Made by a program: the position numbers and the translations under genes. The notes under the pieces were generated by a model. The model had not been told where the DNA came from, ran no database searches, and saw only the letters and a list, made by a program, of their open reading frames with translations. From Flavobacterium poyangense (GTDB lineage: Bacteria; Bacteroidota; Bacteroidia; Flavobacteriales; Flavobacteriaceae), in contig NZ_JAALLN010000002.1 of NCBI RefSeq assembly GCF_011751075.1, positions 1-64,000 of the forward strand: DNA of 64,000 bases, written 5' to 3'. Below are positions 8,651 through 16,654 of this stretch, one piece after another; position 1 is the stretch's first letter; every line of letters begins with the position of its first letter.

Positions 8651-9103
8651 TCACTGATTATCACTCGCATACCACTCTGCAAACGAAGATTCTGTTTCCT
8701 GAAGTTTTAATGAGAAAAGCGAGATTTCAGCAGGTAAACGTGCCATGATTCTATCTGCAAAATCAACTACCATATTTTCACTTGTTGGCTGATAATCGAC
8801 TAAAATCACGTGATGTCCACGATTTTTAAGTTCATTTGCCAACTCGACATGTGGTGTTGTTTCATTAAAAACAGTCGCATGATCAAACTGATCGACGATT
8901 TCTTCTTTTACAATTTTCTTTAGATCCGAAAAATCGATAACCATTCCGTATTTCACATTTGACCGATCTGTAATTGGCGAGCCAATAACTGTTACCGATA
9001 ATTTATAACTGTGTCCGTGAACGTTTTTGCATTTTCCGTCGTAACCGTACAAAGCGTGCCCGGTTTCGAAACTAAATTGTTTTGTAATTCTGATATTACT
9101 CAT
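8651..9103 (-). CDS. queD: 6-carboxytetrahydropterin synthase (QueD family)
   Basis: QueD converts dihydroneopterin triphosphate to 6-carboxy-5,6,7,8-tetrahydropterin in the synthesis of preQ0 and queuosine. The 150 residues show the zinc ligands H16, H29 and H31 (in the motif NVHGHSY) and the catalytic C25 in the KCKN segment. They also show the FDHATVFNE and PTSEN motifs and the C-terminal LQET motif. The SFETGHAL start is typical. A 58-residue membrane protein gene lies 31 bp upstream on the same strand. A 6-pyruvoyl-tetrahydropterin synthase role is less likely, because that activity is rare in such bacteria. Confidence 0.9.
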   Translation of the reverse strand: MSNIRITKQFSFETGHALYGYDGKCKNVHGHSYKLSVTVIGSPITDRSNVKYGMVIDFSDLKKIVKEEIVDQFDHATVFNETTPHVELANELKNRGHHVILVDYQPTSENMVVDFADRIMARLPAEISLFSLKLQETESSFAEWYASDNQ

Positions 9104-9134
9104 CGATTTGAATTTTAGGTTGCAAATTTACAAA

Positions 9135-9311
9135 TTAATAACCGTTTTCATCTCTTTTTTTAGCTCTGTTATACATTAAATAGGCAATTCCGATTAAAAT
9201 CACGAAAGGAATAAACGATCCGATCACAACTCCAATTTGATAACTGCTATCAGGAGCGGTTTTCATTTTCTCAGCAACGTCAATTTTTTGCAGTAATGAG
9301 ATGATAGTCAT
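9135..9311 (-). CDS. 58-residue single-pass membrane protein
   Basis: This short gene encodes 58 residues beginning MTIISLLQKIDVAEKM and ending KKRDENGY. A single hydrophobic helix (about residues 26-47) precedes a YNRAKKR basic stretch, which predicts an N-out/C-in membrane protein. The composition looks coding, with a clean ATG and TAA and no low-complexity bias. It lies 31 bp upstream of queD on the same strand and may be co-transcribed. I do not know its function. It resembles the many small conserved inner-membrane proteins of Flavobacteriia. Confidence 0.7.
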   Translation of the reverse strand: MTIISLLQKIDVAEKMKTAPDSSYQIGVVIGSFIPFVILIGIAYLMYNRAKKRDENGY

Positions 9312-9432
9312 TTTTAGTAGGTTTTAGAAATTAATCTGAATTGTGAAATGTGAAATGTGAGATGTGAGATGTTTCTAAAAACACTTCAAAGTTATTTCTG
9401 CACGCGATAAAAAAGCAGCATCCTCCGCAATC

Positions 9433-10197
9433 TTATTTTTTAAATTGTGTCAAAGCTTTTCTGGTAAAGTCAGACAAAACTAACTTTCCGGTAATTGCAG
9501 CACGTTCAAAAAGCAAAGAACCCCAGTTTTCCGTTCCTTCCCAAATAATCTTTTTCATTTCGAACAAGGCTTCCGGGTTATAGGAACTTAATTTTTGAGC
9601 CAAACTTTCAACAGCCGAATCAAGTTCATCAGCACTATAAATTTTAGAAAACAATCCGTTCTGAAGGGCCCAATCGGCCGATTTCCACTCGTGGGCTGCA
9701 AGTGTCATCTCAGCCATAGCCATTTTACCAATTTTACGCGAAACGGCAGGTTCAATTACAAAGGGACCGATCCCTATGGCAAGTTCGGATAGTTTCACAG
9801 CACTTTCAGGAGTTCCTAAAGTATAATCACAGGCTGCAATAATTCCAACACCACCACCAACGGCCTTTCCCTGAACACGACCTATAATAATTTTCGAACA
9901 GCTGCGCATGGCATTTAACAAATGGGCAAAACCGGAAAAGAATTCTCTGCCCTGTTCTTCATTTTCAACAGCCAAAAGCTCGTCAAAGGAAGCGCCTGAG
10001 CAAAAAACCTTATTCCCATCGCTTCGCAAAACAATCAGCGAAACGGTTTCATTCTGACTTAACGAATTAATTTCGGCCGTCAGGAGTTTCAATAGGGCTT
10101 TCGGAAAAGAGTTACTGGCCGGATGGCCAAATTGTACAGTTGCAACAGCATTTTGAATCGTGGTTTGTATAGATCCGCTTTGATAATCTGAGCTCAT
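9433..10197 (-). CDS. Enoyl-CoA hydratase/isomerase family protein
   Basis: This 254-residue crotonase-fold enzyme acts on acyl-CoA thioesters in the cytoplasm. The oxyanion-hole segments are visible: CSGASFDEL (about 65-75) and GKAVGGGVGI (about 107-116). The expected glutamate is in SELAIGI. The gene could be a fatty acid or branched-chain amino acid catabolism enzyme such as a methylglutaconyl-CoA hydratase, but the substrate cannot be set from the motifs. It stands alone on the minus strand, and a tRNA-Ala gene diverges from it upstream. Confidence 0.85.
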   Translation of the reverse strand: MSSDYQSGSIQTTIQNAVATVQFGHPASNSFPKALLKLLTAEINSLSQNETVSLIVLRSDGNKVFCSGASFDELLAVENEEQGREFFSGFAHLLNAMRSCSKIIIGRVQGKAVGGGVGIIAACDYTLGTPESAVKLSELAIGIGPFVIEPAVSRKIGKMAMAEMTLAAHEWKSADWALQNGLFSKIYSADELDSAVESLAQKLSSYNPEALFEMKKIIWEGTENWGSLLFERAAITGKLVLSDFTRKALTQFKK

Positions 10198-10301
10198 AAA
10201 AATAAATTTGATCGTAAAGTTACGGTTTTGAAAAATATTTTCATCTGATGTGCTTTGAAATTTGTTTTTTCATAATAAATTGACTTTATTTGCAACGCTT
10301 T

Positions 10302-10375
10302 GGGGGATTAGCTCATTTGGCTAGAGCGCTTGCCTGGCAGGCAAGAGGTAACCGGTTCGACTCCGGTATTCTCCA
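10302..10375 (+). tRNA. tRNA-Ala (GGC anticodon)
   Basis: The 74-nt sequence folds as a cloverleaf. The acceptor stem is GGGGGAT with ATTCTCC, the D-arm AGCTCATTTGGCTAGAGC, the anticodon stem CTTGC/GCAAG with loop CTGGCAG (anticodon GGC at 10356-10358... see position note: loop lies at 10334-10340), and the T-arm CCGGTTCGACTCCGG. No CCA end is encoded. A TTTATTTG element at 10285-10292 is a plausible -7 box, and a terminator follows directly. Confidence 0.95.
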
Positions 10376-10385
10376 CTGAAAGTAA

Positions 10386-10419
10386 AAGCCCTTGTAATTT
10401 TTTACAAGGGCTTCTTTTT
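10386..10419 (+). terminator. Terminator after tRNA-Ala
   Basis: A perfect 12-bp stem (AAGCCCTTGTAA at 10386-10397 and its complement at 10402-10413) is followed by a T-rich run. It starts 11 bp after the tRNA end. The rest of the 376-bp gap up to 10751 holds only dispersed repeats. Confidence 0.9.
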
Positions 10420-10589
10420 TGCCATAGATTAAAAGGATTTAACTATGTATTTGGGATCAAGTTCAAAAGTTGTGGCATTTTATAAAAACTTCTTCTATCA
10501 AAACGTGTAGTTTATTTTAACCGCAAAGAACGCAAGAAATTTTGTTTGCTCTTATCGCAAGGCGCAAAAGCACAAAGTTTCTTTTTATA

Positions 10590-10673
10590 CACGCAGATTT
10601 AGCAGATTAAGCCGATATTTTGCTCTTTGATATCGATAAAAAATATTTCGAATAAATCTGCTAAATCTGCGTG
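10590..10673. repeat. Long intergenic inverted repeat
   Basis: A 19-bp perfect inverted repeat (CACGCAGATTTAGCAGATT at 10590-10608 and its complement at 10655-10673) encloses 46 bp. The preceding ACCGCAAAGAACGCAAG and ATCGCAAGGCGCAAAAG tracts (about 10520-10575) belong to the same repeat family as 14624-14748. No gene is visible in this gap. Confidence 0.85.
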
Positions 10674-10751
10674 AAAAAATTGCTCTGCAAACACAGGAAC
10701 TGGCTTACAACACCAAAACCGATCTTCATGCAAACCTTCACAACTTATGAA

Positions 10752-11765
10752 CTAACGTTTTAAAACCAATCCGAAAATCCAGGTATTTGTTGCCGGGAGC
10801 GTAACAATGGTTGGTGTTCCAGCCAAATCGATTCGAATATTGCGCGCTGGTAAATTACTGCCACTAGTATCCGGTGTAGACAAATAAAATTTTTGATTAC
10901 ACTCATTATAAGTGGTACTGAAAAACTCATAATTCATTTGAAACCCCAACGGTATTATATCTGTTTTTGTTACAGCCGAAGGATTTGTCATATCAATTTC
11001 TACCAGCTTTGTATTGGCAACAGATGAATCTTCGTGTAAAGCGTACAACTTATTTGCTCCTTTAAATTCTAAACCTACAATTGTTCCCGATGCAATTCCA
11101 CCAATCATAGAGGCAACGATTGTATTTGCCGCTCTGTTATAGGTTATAACATTATTCCCAATGGCAAAATATATAAATGCATTACCGTCGGATGCCGATG
11201 TAAAGTTCCAGGAATAGTTACCGCTAATGTTTGCACTTGGAATCGTAACAGAATTAACCAACGCATAACCATTATCTAAAACACTAAAAACCATATTTCC
11301 GCCGGTGTACGTCAGGTTTCCAAAATACAAATTACCACCTGAATACACCGGAGCATTTGTAATGTTGACCCCCGAAATTCCGGTTGTAATTGGTGCAAAA
11401 GAAATTGCTCCCGCAGGCGTAATTGTTATTAATCTTCTTTCTTCGGCAATAACCAACTTATAATCTCCCGTTACAGGATTATAAACAGCATTATTGGCAG
11501 ACGACATTTGTAAATAGGTTGGTGTAGCAGGATTGGTAATACTTATGTTAGCAACAGGTACCCAATTCGAGATTGCTGTTGCATTATCTAAATAGCCAAA
11601 TGTAGGCGTTGCGCTTGCATCATTTATATTTCCCGTAAACGCCAAACCAAGAATATCAGTATTAGGACAAGCCAAAGTTGGATTGGGTTGATCATTATTT
11701 GTACAGCTACCAAGAAACAATACTGATAAAAATAAATATCCGATCTTAATTAAATTGGTTTTCAT
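10752..11765 (-). CDS. Secreted lipoprotein of unknown function, probably beta-rich
   Basis: This 337-residue protein begins with a lipoprotein signal peptide (hydrophobic 8-19) and a lipobox LGSC with C21 as the lipidated residue. After a short NNDQPNP linker the chain is rich in Gly, Asn, Thr and aromatic residues with alternating hydrophobicity. This fits a beta-propeller or beta-sandwich, but I see no diagnostic repeat. It is likely anchored in the outer membrane or exposed at the surface. The gene is divergent from a marR gene. The palindrome at 11946-11975 between them contains a mirrored -7 element that could also drive this gene. Confidence 0.75.
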   Translation of the reverse strand: MKTNLIKIGYLFLSVLFLGSCTNNDQPNPTLACPNTDILGLAFTGNINDASATPTFGYLDNATAISNWVPVANISITNPATPTYLQMSSANNAVYNPVTGDYKLVIAEERRLITITPAGAISFAPITTGISGVNITNAPVYSGGNLYFGNLTYTGGNMVFSVLDNGYALVNSVTIPSANISGNYSWNFTSASDGNAFIYFAIGNNVITYNRAANTIVASMIGGIASGTIVGLEFKGANKLYALHEDSSVANTKLVEIDMTNPSAVTKTDIIPLGFQMNYEFFSTTYNECNQKFYLSTPDTSGSNLPARNIRIDLAGTPTIVTLPATNTWIFGLVLKR

Positions 11766-11945
11766 GATTTCTATTTTTTATGATTATATCACTATATCAA
11801 CCCTTTAATAGATTTGTTACCCGACACTTCAAGTTCACAATTTCATTTTGATCACTTCATCTATTAGTTACGATTACCTAAAATAAGGGTGCTTTTTTCA
11901 GACCAGTAAATTTTATAACAATTTAGAATCAATTATTCAACTAAT

Positions 11946-11975
11946 TAATTATATTTGATATATCAAATATAATTA
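11946..11975. promoter_or_regulatory. 30-bp perfect palindrome overlapping a -7 element (MarR operator)
   Basis: The 15-bp half-site TAATTATATTTGATA and its exact complement form a palindrome that ends 17 bp before the marR start codon. A TAnnTTTG -7 element (TATATTTG, 11950-11957) lies inside it, and its mirror image faces the divergent lipoprotein gene. A MarR dimer bound here would block the promoter. Autoregulation is inferred from position and symmetry. Confidence 0.75.
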
Positions 11976-11992
11976 TATCTAACCACTTAACT

Positions 11993-12433
11993 ATGAGCAA
12001 CAAAACTCCAACCGGAACTGTACTTTACACTATAGAGCAGGCCATTAAGGAATACCGAAAAATTAGTCAAAAAAACATACAAAAGGTTGTTAACGATATT
12101 ACAGTTGATCAATGTTTAGTATTAATAATCTTAAACGAGAATTCAAAAATTTCTCAAATTGAAATGGCAAAACTAATCTTTAAAGACAATGCATCGATTA
12201 CCCGAATAATTGAACTAATGGTCAAAAAAGAATATCTGACAAGAGAAATAAATGAATCCGATAAAAGAAAATCAAAACTTGTAATAACCGAAAAAGGCAA
12301 AAAAACAATCGTCCAGCTGACTCCTGTTTTTAAACTAAATCGCAAAACTGCTCTTGACGGAATATCTGCGAACGAAATCGAATTACTGGACAGTATTCTC
12401 CATAAAATAATCTCAAATTGCAAAATCTCATAA
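11993..12433 (+). CDS. MarR-family transcriptional regulator
   Basis: This 146-residue protein has the MarR winged-helix pattern. There is an N-terminal dimerisation helix, then a recognition region (KISQIEMAKLIFKDNASITRIIELM, about 52-76), a wing (about 85-100) with NESDKRKSKLVITEKGK, and C-terminal dimer helices. MarR proteins usually repress their own operon and respond to small ligands. Its gene is 1 bp from the S41 peptidase gene, so the two form an operon. The ligand is unknown. The palindromic operator directly upstream supports autoregulation. Confidence 0.9.
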   Translation: MSNKTPTGTVLYTIEQAIKEYRKISQKNIQKVVNDITVDQCLVLIILNENSKISQIEMAKLIFKDNASITRIIELMVKKEYLTREINESDKRKSKLVITEKGKKTIVQLTPVFKLNRKTALDGISANEIELLDSILHKIISNCKIS

Positions 12434-12434
12434 A

Positions 12435-13766
12435 ATGAAACATCTTATAATTTTAGCAGTATTATCTTTCTCTATTTCTTTGTATTCACAGAAAGAATCG
12501 ACTAATAAAGGAGAAACCAATTTCACGGACTTACATAAAAAGCAAATTATCGATTCCCTCAATAAAAAACTGGAAGAATTCTACATAAGACCAAACATTA
12601 CCTTAGTTATAAAGAAAAAACTCAGTGAAAATTATAAAAAAGGACTCTATAAAAACGCTCTAAATCCCACAGAATTTGCATTAAAACTGAATACTGATCT
12701 TTTAGAGATTAGCAAAGATTTACATTTCAGAGTAATGTATGATCCGCAGTGGACAGAAAGCCAGCAAAAAAACACAGATGCAGAAACACAGAAAAAAATC
12801 AAAGCACAACAACTAACCGATGCAAAGAAAAAGAACTTTGGATTTCAGCAAGCACGGATTTTAGAAGGCAATATTGGTTATTTAGAGTTTAATTATTTTG
12901 AAGATCCTGCTATAGCAAGCGAAACTGCTGCTGCGATGATGCAGGTTTTAAACAACACAGAGGCACTGATTATAGATTTACGCAAAAATAATGGTGGAGT
13001 AATGGAAATGGGGCAATTTATCAGCAGTTATTTCTTTTCTGATAAAGAATTACCTCTTTACAAATATTACTACTATGAAAAAGACAGAAAGAAAATAGAG
13101 AGAGAAATGTGGCTATTACCCTCCGTACCCGGCAAACGCCTGGACAGTATCGATATCTACATCTTAACCAGTGGAGCCACATTCTCAGCAGCGGAATGGA
13201 TGAGCTATTCTCTTCAGAATTTAAAACGTGTCACTATAGTAGGCGAAAAAACCGCCGGTGGTGCTCATCCTATTGACCGTAAAGTATTACCTAACGGTTT
13301 TTCTGTTAACATCCCTTTTGGAGAAATAAAAGACCCTGTTACAAATCTGGATTTCGAAGGAAAAGGAGTTCAGCCGGATGTTTTATGCAAAAGTGAAGAA
13401 GCCATAAACACATCACATTTATTAGCCCTGCAAAAGCTAATGTCGAAAAACAAAGATTCACTAAACGATATTAAATGGGTTATCCCAATCATTAAAAACA
13501 GACAGAACCCCATAAATGTTGACCCCTTACTTCTAAAATCATATCAAGGTAAATACGGAAAAGCCGAACTAATATACGAGACTAATAATCTATACTACAA
13601 ATGGAATAACAGAACCTCTTTTTTACTTACTCCTCTGGAACAAGATTTATTTATGGTTGACGGTATAGATACTTTTCGTATTAAAATCATTTCTGAAGAA
13701 AAATCAATAAAAGGAATTAAGAGAATTTATGAGGATGGGCAGGAAATCTTTTATTCTAAAGATTAA
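12435..13766 (+). CDS. Secreted S41-family peptidase
   Basis: This 443-residue protein has a cleavable signal peptide (about 1-19, ending SLYSQ) and acts outside the cytoplasm. The S41 catalytic core follows: the GNIGYLEFNYF strand, the LRKNNGGVMEMG segment, and the nucleophile S251 in SGATFSAAE. The later GEKTAGGAHP and KGVQPDV motifs are typical of IRBP/tricorn-type members. I see no PDZ domain, so it differs from CtpA-type proteases. A C-terminal domain of about 80 residues is of unknown type. It is in an operon with a MarR regulator, so expression is probably ligand-controlled. Confidence 0.88.
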   Translation: MKHLIILAVLSFSISLYSQKESTNKGETNFTDLHKKQIIDSLNKKLEEFYIRPNITLVIKKKLSENYKKGLYKNALNPTEFALKLNTDLLEISKDLHFRVMYDPQWTESQQKNTDAETQKKIKAQQLTDAKKKNFGFQQARILEGNIGYLEFNYFEDPAIASETAAAMMQVLNNTEALIIDLRKNNGGVMEMGQFISSYFFSDKELPLYKYYYYEKDRKKIEREMWLLPSVPGKRLDSIDIYILTSGATFSAAEWMSYSLQNLKRVTIVGEKTAGGAHPIDRKVLPNGFSVNIPFGEIKDPVTNLDFEGKGVQPDVLCKSEEAINTSHLLALQKLMSKNKDSLNDIKWVIPIIKNRQNPINVDPLLLKSYQGKYGKAELIYETNNLYYKWNNRTSFLLTPLEQDLFMVDGIDTFRIKIISEEKSIKGIKRIYEDGQEIFYSKD

Positions 13767-14293
13767 AATTAATATTTTGAGATTTTTTTGAATAGAAACA
13801 GAGGCTTTCTCTGCGGACTGCAACTGTTTTTATTCGAAAATTTCCTGCTAGCACAAATGCTATCCCTAAAATTCTAATGTGGTATTTTTTTCCTGTTTAG
13901 TAAGATTCTATCGAAAAATAATGACTCCTTAGCCCCCCTTCTACAAAACAAACACGTCCTAAATTATCACAAATTAAAAAAAAACAAAGTACATTCTTAC
14001 ATTTAAAAATTGCATCCCATTTTAATCTAATTGCCCTTTCCTGAAATCGATATAGCCCTTACCAGCATTGGGCTTAAAGCAACTGTTTAACAATAGAAAA
14101 CTGAATTAACCTTACTTTTAAATACTTAACACTTCTCCTTGGTTTGATTTTCAACTTTAATTCATAAAAATTGCCAGTGTAATTTCTTCGCAAATTACCT
14201 ATTCCATAAAGAGCCGACTTATTTTTAGCAAAAATTTACCTTAAATTAGAAAATTTTAATGCAAAATTGACAATTTAATAAAGTTTCTCTTCG

Positions 14294-14600
14294 TACATTT
14301 GCAAAAAATTAGCGAGGCGCGATACAAAATAATGCCGGTTTTAATGAGTCAATTCTTGTTTAATTCCTAATGATTTCGCACTCTTTACGAGTATCTGCTA
14401 ATGCATAAAAAATATAAAATAACATTAAAATATAATTGAGGCAACGGATCGTATTCCAACACCTTTGAAAGAAAAAGTATCTGTTTTTTGAACTAGTATC
14501 ATTTTTAAATATTTCTGAATTAGTACCCTGAAATTATAAAATACGACATTCTATATAAAACATATACCAAAAGCCATAGTCCTAGATTATGGCTTTTTTT
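14294..14600 (+). ncRNA. Possible small RNA gene in a 1.2-kb gap
   Basis: The gap 13767-14943 has no convincing protein-coding gene. Within it, TACATTTG (14294-14301) matches the -7 consensus, with TTGACA 24 bp before it. A strong terminator follows at 14569-14600. Together they would yield a transcript of about 290 nt that is not a tail of the S41 gene 500 bp upstream. Sequence from 13767 to 14260 shows nothing I recognise. The call is an inference from signals alone. Confidence 0.35.
14569..14600 (+). terminator. Terminator without an obvious gene
   Basis: A 10-bp perfect stem (AAAAGCCATA at 14569-14578 and its complement at 14588-14597) ends in a T-run. No coding gene ends nearby on the plus strand, which is the reason a small RNA is suggested. 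Confidence 0.8.
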
Positions 14601-14623
14601 TATTTTGAGACCTATTTAGGAAG

Positions 14624-14748
14624 TTTAACCGCAAGGGCCGCAAGGATTTTTGTTAGCTTTTATCGCAAAGCCCACAAAGCTTTTATCGATACTGTTATTT
14701 TTTATCTTAGCGAACCTTGCCAAAACCTTTGTGGCCCTTGCGGTTAAA
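14624..14748. repeat. Intergenic long-hairpin repeat
   Basis: A perfect 16-bp inverted repeat (TTTAACCGCAAGGGCC at 14624-14639 and its complement at 14733-14748) bounds a 125-bp segment with further imperfect pairing (CGCAAAG/CTTTG tracts). It belongs to the same family as the ACCGCAAAG tracts near 10520. Confidence 0.85.
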
Positions 14749-14943
14749 TAGCCACGATACTCGCAAAGATTTTTATCTCTCCATTGGTTTAGAGCCGTTT
14801 TTTTGACGCAGATACAACGGATTTACTTCGCAAAGACGCGGGTAAAAACTGTTTTTTTATTTCCTTATTTTATATGAGTAACTGAAACACCTTTTATTTC
14901 CGCCAAAAAATAGTTATTTCCTTAAACCAACTCAACCAGCAGA

Positions 14944-15891
14944 TTATTTTAACAAATACGCTACCCGAATCGAACCATAAAAAGATCCGGTTATCTCGTG
15001 GCTGTTTAATTCTCTTCCGTGATAAATAAAGGAATATGACAAGTTGAAATTATCATGACGGTATTTTAATCCAAACTCAGCATTGAAACGGAGCGGAACG
15101 AGCTCAAAAGTTACCGGGCTTTTGTCATTAAACAAACTTCCCTCGATCGTCGCATCATAAAACTGATATTGCACACTTGGCATAGCATAAAAATAAAACT
15201 CCCTGACCCTATATTGAGGATTAGCACTCACAGAAGCATCATGCAAATTAGAATCATACATTGGGAGTAATTTTTTAAATCCAATCCGGGTCAAAAAACC
15301 TGTAGAAACTCCGGTAAAAATAGTTCCGACATTTGCCTCGGACTGAAAATGAAGGTCCGCAAAATCGTTGGGCTTGTTTGGAAATAATTTCTTCGAATAC
15401 ATAATATGCGCCTGCAATCCTAAAGCATTATGAATTTGATTTTCCCAACCGTATACCGCTTTGTATCCGATAACATGATGAAAAGCTTCCTGCATTTCTT
15501 TTCCAAGAGAATTTTGCCCTATAAATCCCAATTGAAAATCTGTTTTCAGGACGGACTCGCTATTGTAAAAAAAGCTCCGTCCGGCTTCGGCAAAAAGATA
15601 CCCTGCATAGGGACGGTTATTGTTATTACGGGATTCAATATTGATATATCGTGGATTGTAAATATATTGTCCAACCCGAAATTCAGTTATCTTTTTATTG
15701 ATTTTTTCATTATCATTTTTCGATAGGAATCTGTAGAAAAACTCCAAACCATTGGTATAATACATATCATTTTTAGACGATGTATATAAATCGTTATCTG
15801 AAATAAGGCCAATTTCTTTAGTCTTTCCTTGTGCAGAAACAAAAAGTGATGTCAAGATCAGAAGTCCTGCGAAGACTTTTTTACTTTCCAT
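14944..15891 (-). CDS. LpxR-like outer-membrane lipid A deacylase family protein
   Basis: LpxR enzymes remove the 3'-acyloxyacyl group of lipid A at the outer membrane. This 315-residue protein has a signal peptide (about 1-20), amphipathic beta strands throughout and an aromatic C-terminus typical of a 12-strand barrel. Family motifs visible are the N-terminal SDNDLYTSSKNDMYYTNG segment, the RPYAGYLFAE segment and the later EAFHHVIGYKAVYGWENQ segment that carries the His near the active site. The gene overlaps the 3' end of mtgA by 11 bp and is the last gene of a three-gene minus-strand operon. Enzymatic activity is inferred from the family. Confidence 0.8.
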   Translation of the reverse strand: MESKKVFAGLLILTSLFVSAQGKTKEIGLISDNDLYTSSKNDMYYTNGLEFFYRFLSKNDNEKINKKITEFRVGQYIYNPRYINIESRNNNNRPYAGYLFAEAGRSFFYNSESVLKTDFQLGFIGQNSLGKEMQEAFHHVIGYKAVYGWENQIHNALGLQAHIMYSKKLFPNKPNDFADLHFQSEANVGTIFTGVSTGFLTRIGFKKLLPMYDSNLHDASVSANPQYRVREFYFYAMPSVQYQFYDATIEGSLFNDKSPVTFELVPLRFNAEFGLKYRHDNFNLSYSFIYHGRELNSHEITGSFYGSIRVAYLLK

Positions 15892-16654
15892 CGTAATTTA
15901 TTTTTCCAACTGCACGCATTTCACGAACAATTCTTTCTTTACGTCTGTTGATATAACTTGACGAGCCTGTTGCTTTAAATTTTCTGGGATTTGGCAATAT
16001 CGCTGCAATACCGGCAGCCTGCATTGGTGTTAAACTCGAAGCATCACGTCGGTACCAGTGTTCTGTTGCTGCATAGGCACCATAAACACCATCACCCATT
16101 TCGATACTATTCAGATAGACCTCCATAATACGTTCCTTACCCCATATTACTTCTATTAAAACCGTAAAATAGGCTTCTAAACCTTTTCTGAAATAGCTTC
16201 TTCCCTGCCATAAGAAAACATTTTTAGCCGTTTGTTGCGAAATAGTACTTCCCCCACGGATTCTGCGTCCGCGCTCGTTGCTTTTATAAGCTTTCTGAAG
16301 TGCTTTAAAATCAAAACCATTGTGCGATAAAAAAGTACCGTCTTCACTGGCAATAACCGCTTTTTGCAGATTCATTGAAATTTTATCAATAGGTTCCCAG
16401 TCATGATCAAAATAGACTTCTTTACCTCCGACTTTATTTTCGATGGCACGAATCACCATCAAAGGCGTAAAAGGAACGGGTATGTATTTAAATAAAATCA
16501 CTGAGGCAATTGAAACTCCGAAAAACCACAGCATTAGTTTAATAAAAAACAATTTTACTTTTTCTCCAAACGAACGTTTCGACTTCTTAGGAGATGCTTT
16601 TGGTTTCGGCTTACTTGCGGTTGTTGCTTTTGGTGCTGGTTTTTTGACTGCCAT
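15881..16654 (-). CDS. mtgA: Monofunctional peptidoglycan transglycosylase
   Basis: This GT51 enzyme polymerises lipid II into glycan strands at the outer face of the inner membrane. I chose the ATG at 16654 (MAVKKPAPKA, 257 residues) instead of an upstream in-frame ATG at 16729, because it overlaps the preceding stop codon as TAATG. A Lys/Pro/Ala-rich cytoplasmic tail (1-30) is followed by one membrane helix (about 35-60). The GT51 motifs are EDGTFLSHNGFDF (catalytic Glu), RGGSTISQQTAKN, GKERIMEVYLN and the EMGDGVYG segment. No transpeptidase domain is present. The 3' end overlaps the lpxR-like gene. Confidence 0.92.
   Translation of the reverse strand: MAVKKPAPKATTASKPKPKASPKKSKRSFGEKVKLFFIKLMLWFFGVSIASVILFKYIPVPFTPLMVIRAIENKVGGKEVYFDHDWEPIDKISMNLQKAVIASEDGTFLSHNGFDFKALQKAYKSNERGRRIRGGSTISQQTAKNVFLWQGRSYFRKGLEAYFTVLIEVIWGKERIMEVYLNSIEMGDGVYGAYAATEHWYRRDASSLTPMQAAGIAAILPNPRKFKATGSSSYINRRKERIVREMRAVGKINYDGK

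Noticed and set aside
8424..8654. A 76-codon minus-strand frame with repeated SEAEG peptides (and a 106-codon plus-strand counterpart)
   Set aside because: It is a translation of the dispersed TTCGGCTTCGCTCAGG repeats between lpxH and queD. The peptide repeats follow the DNA repeats, and the frame overlaps both neighbours.
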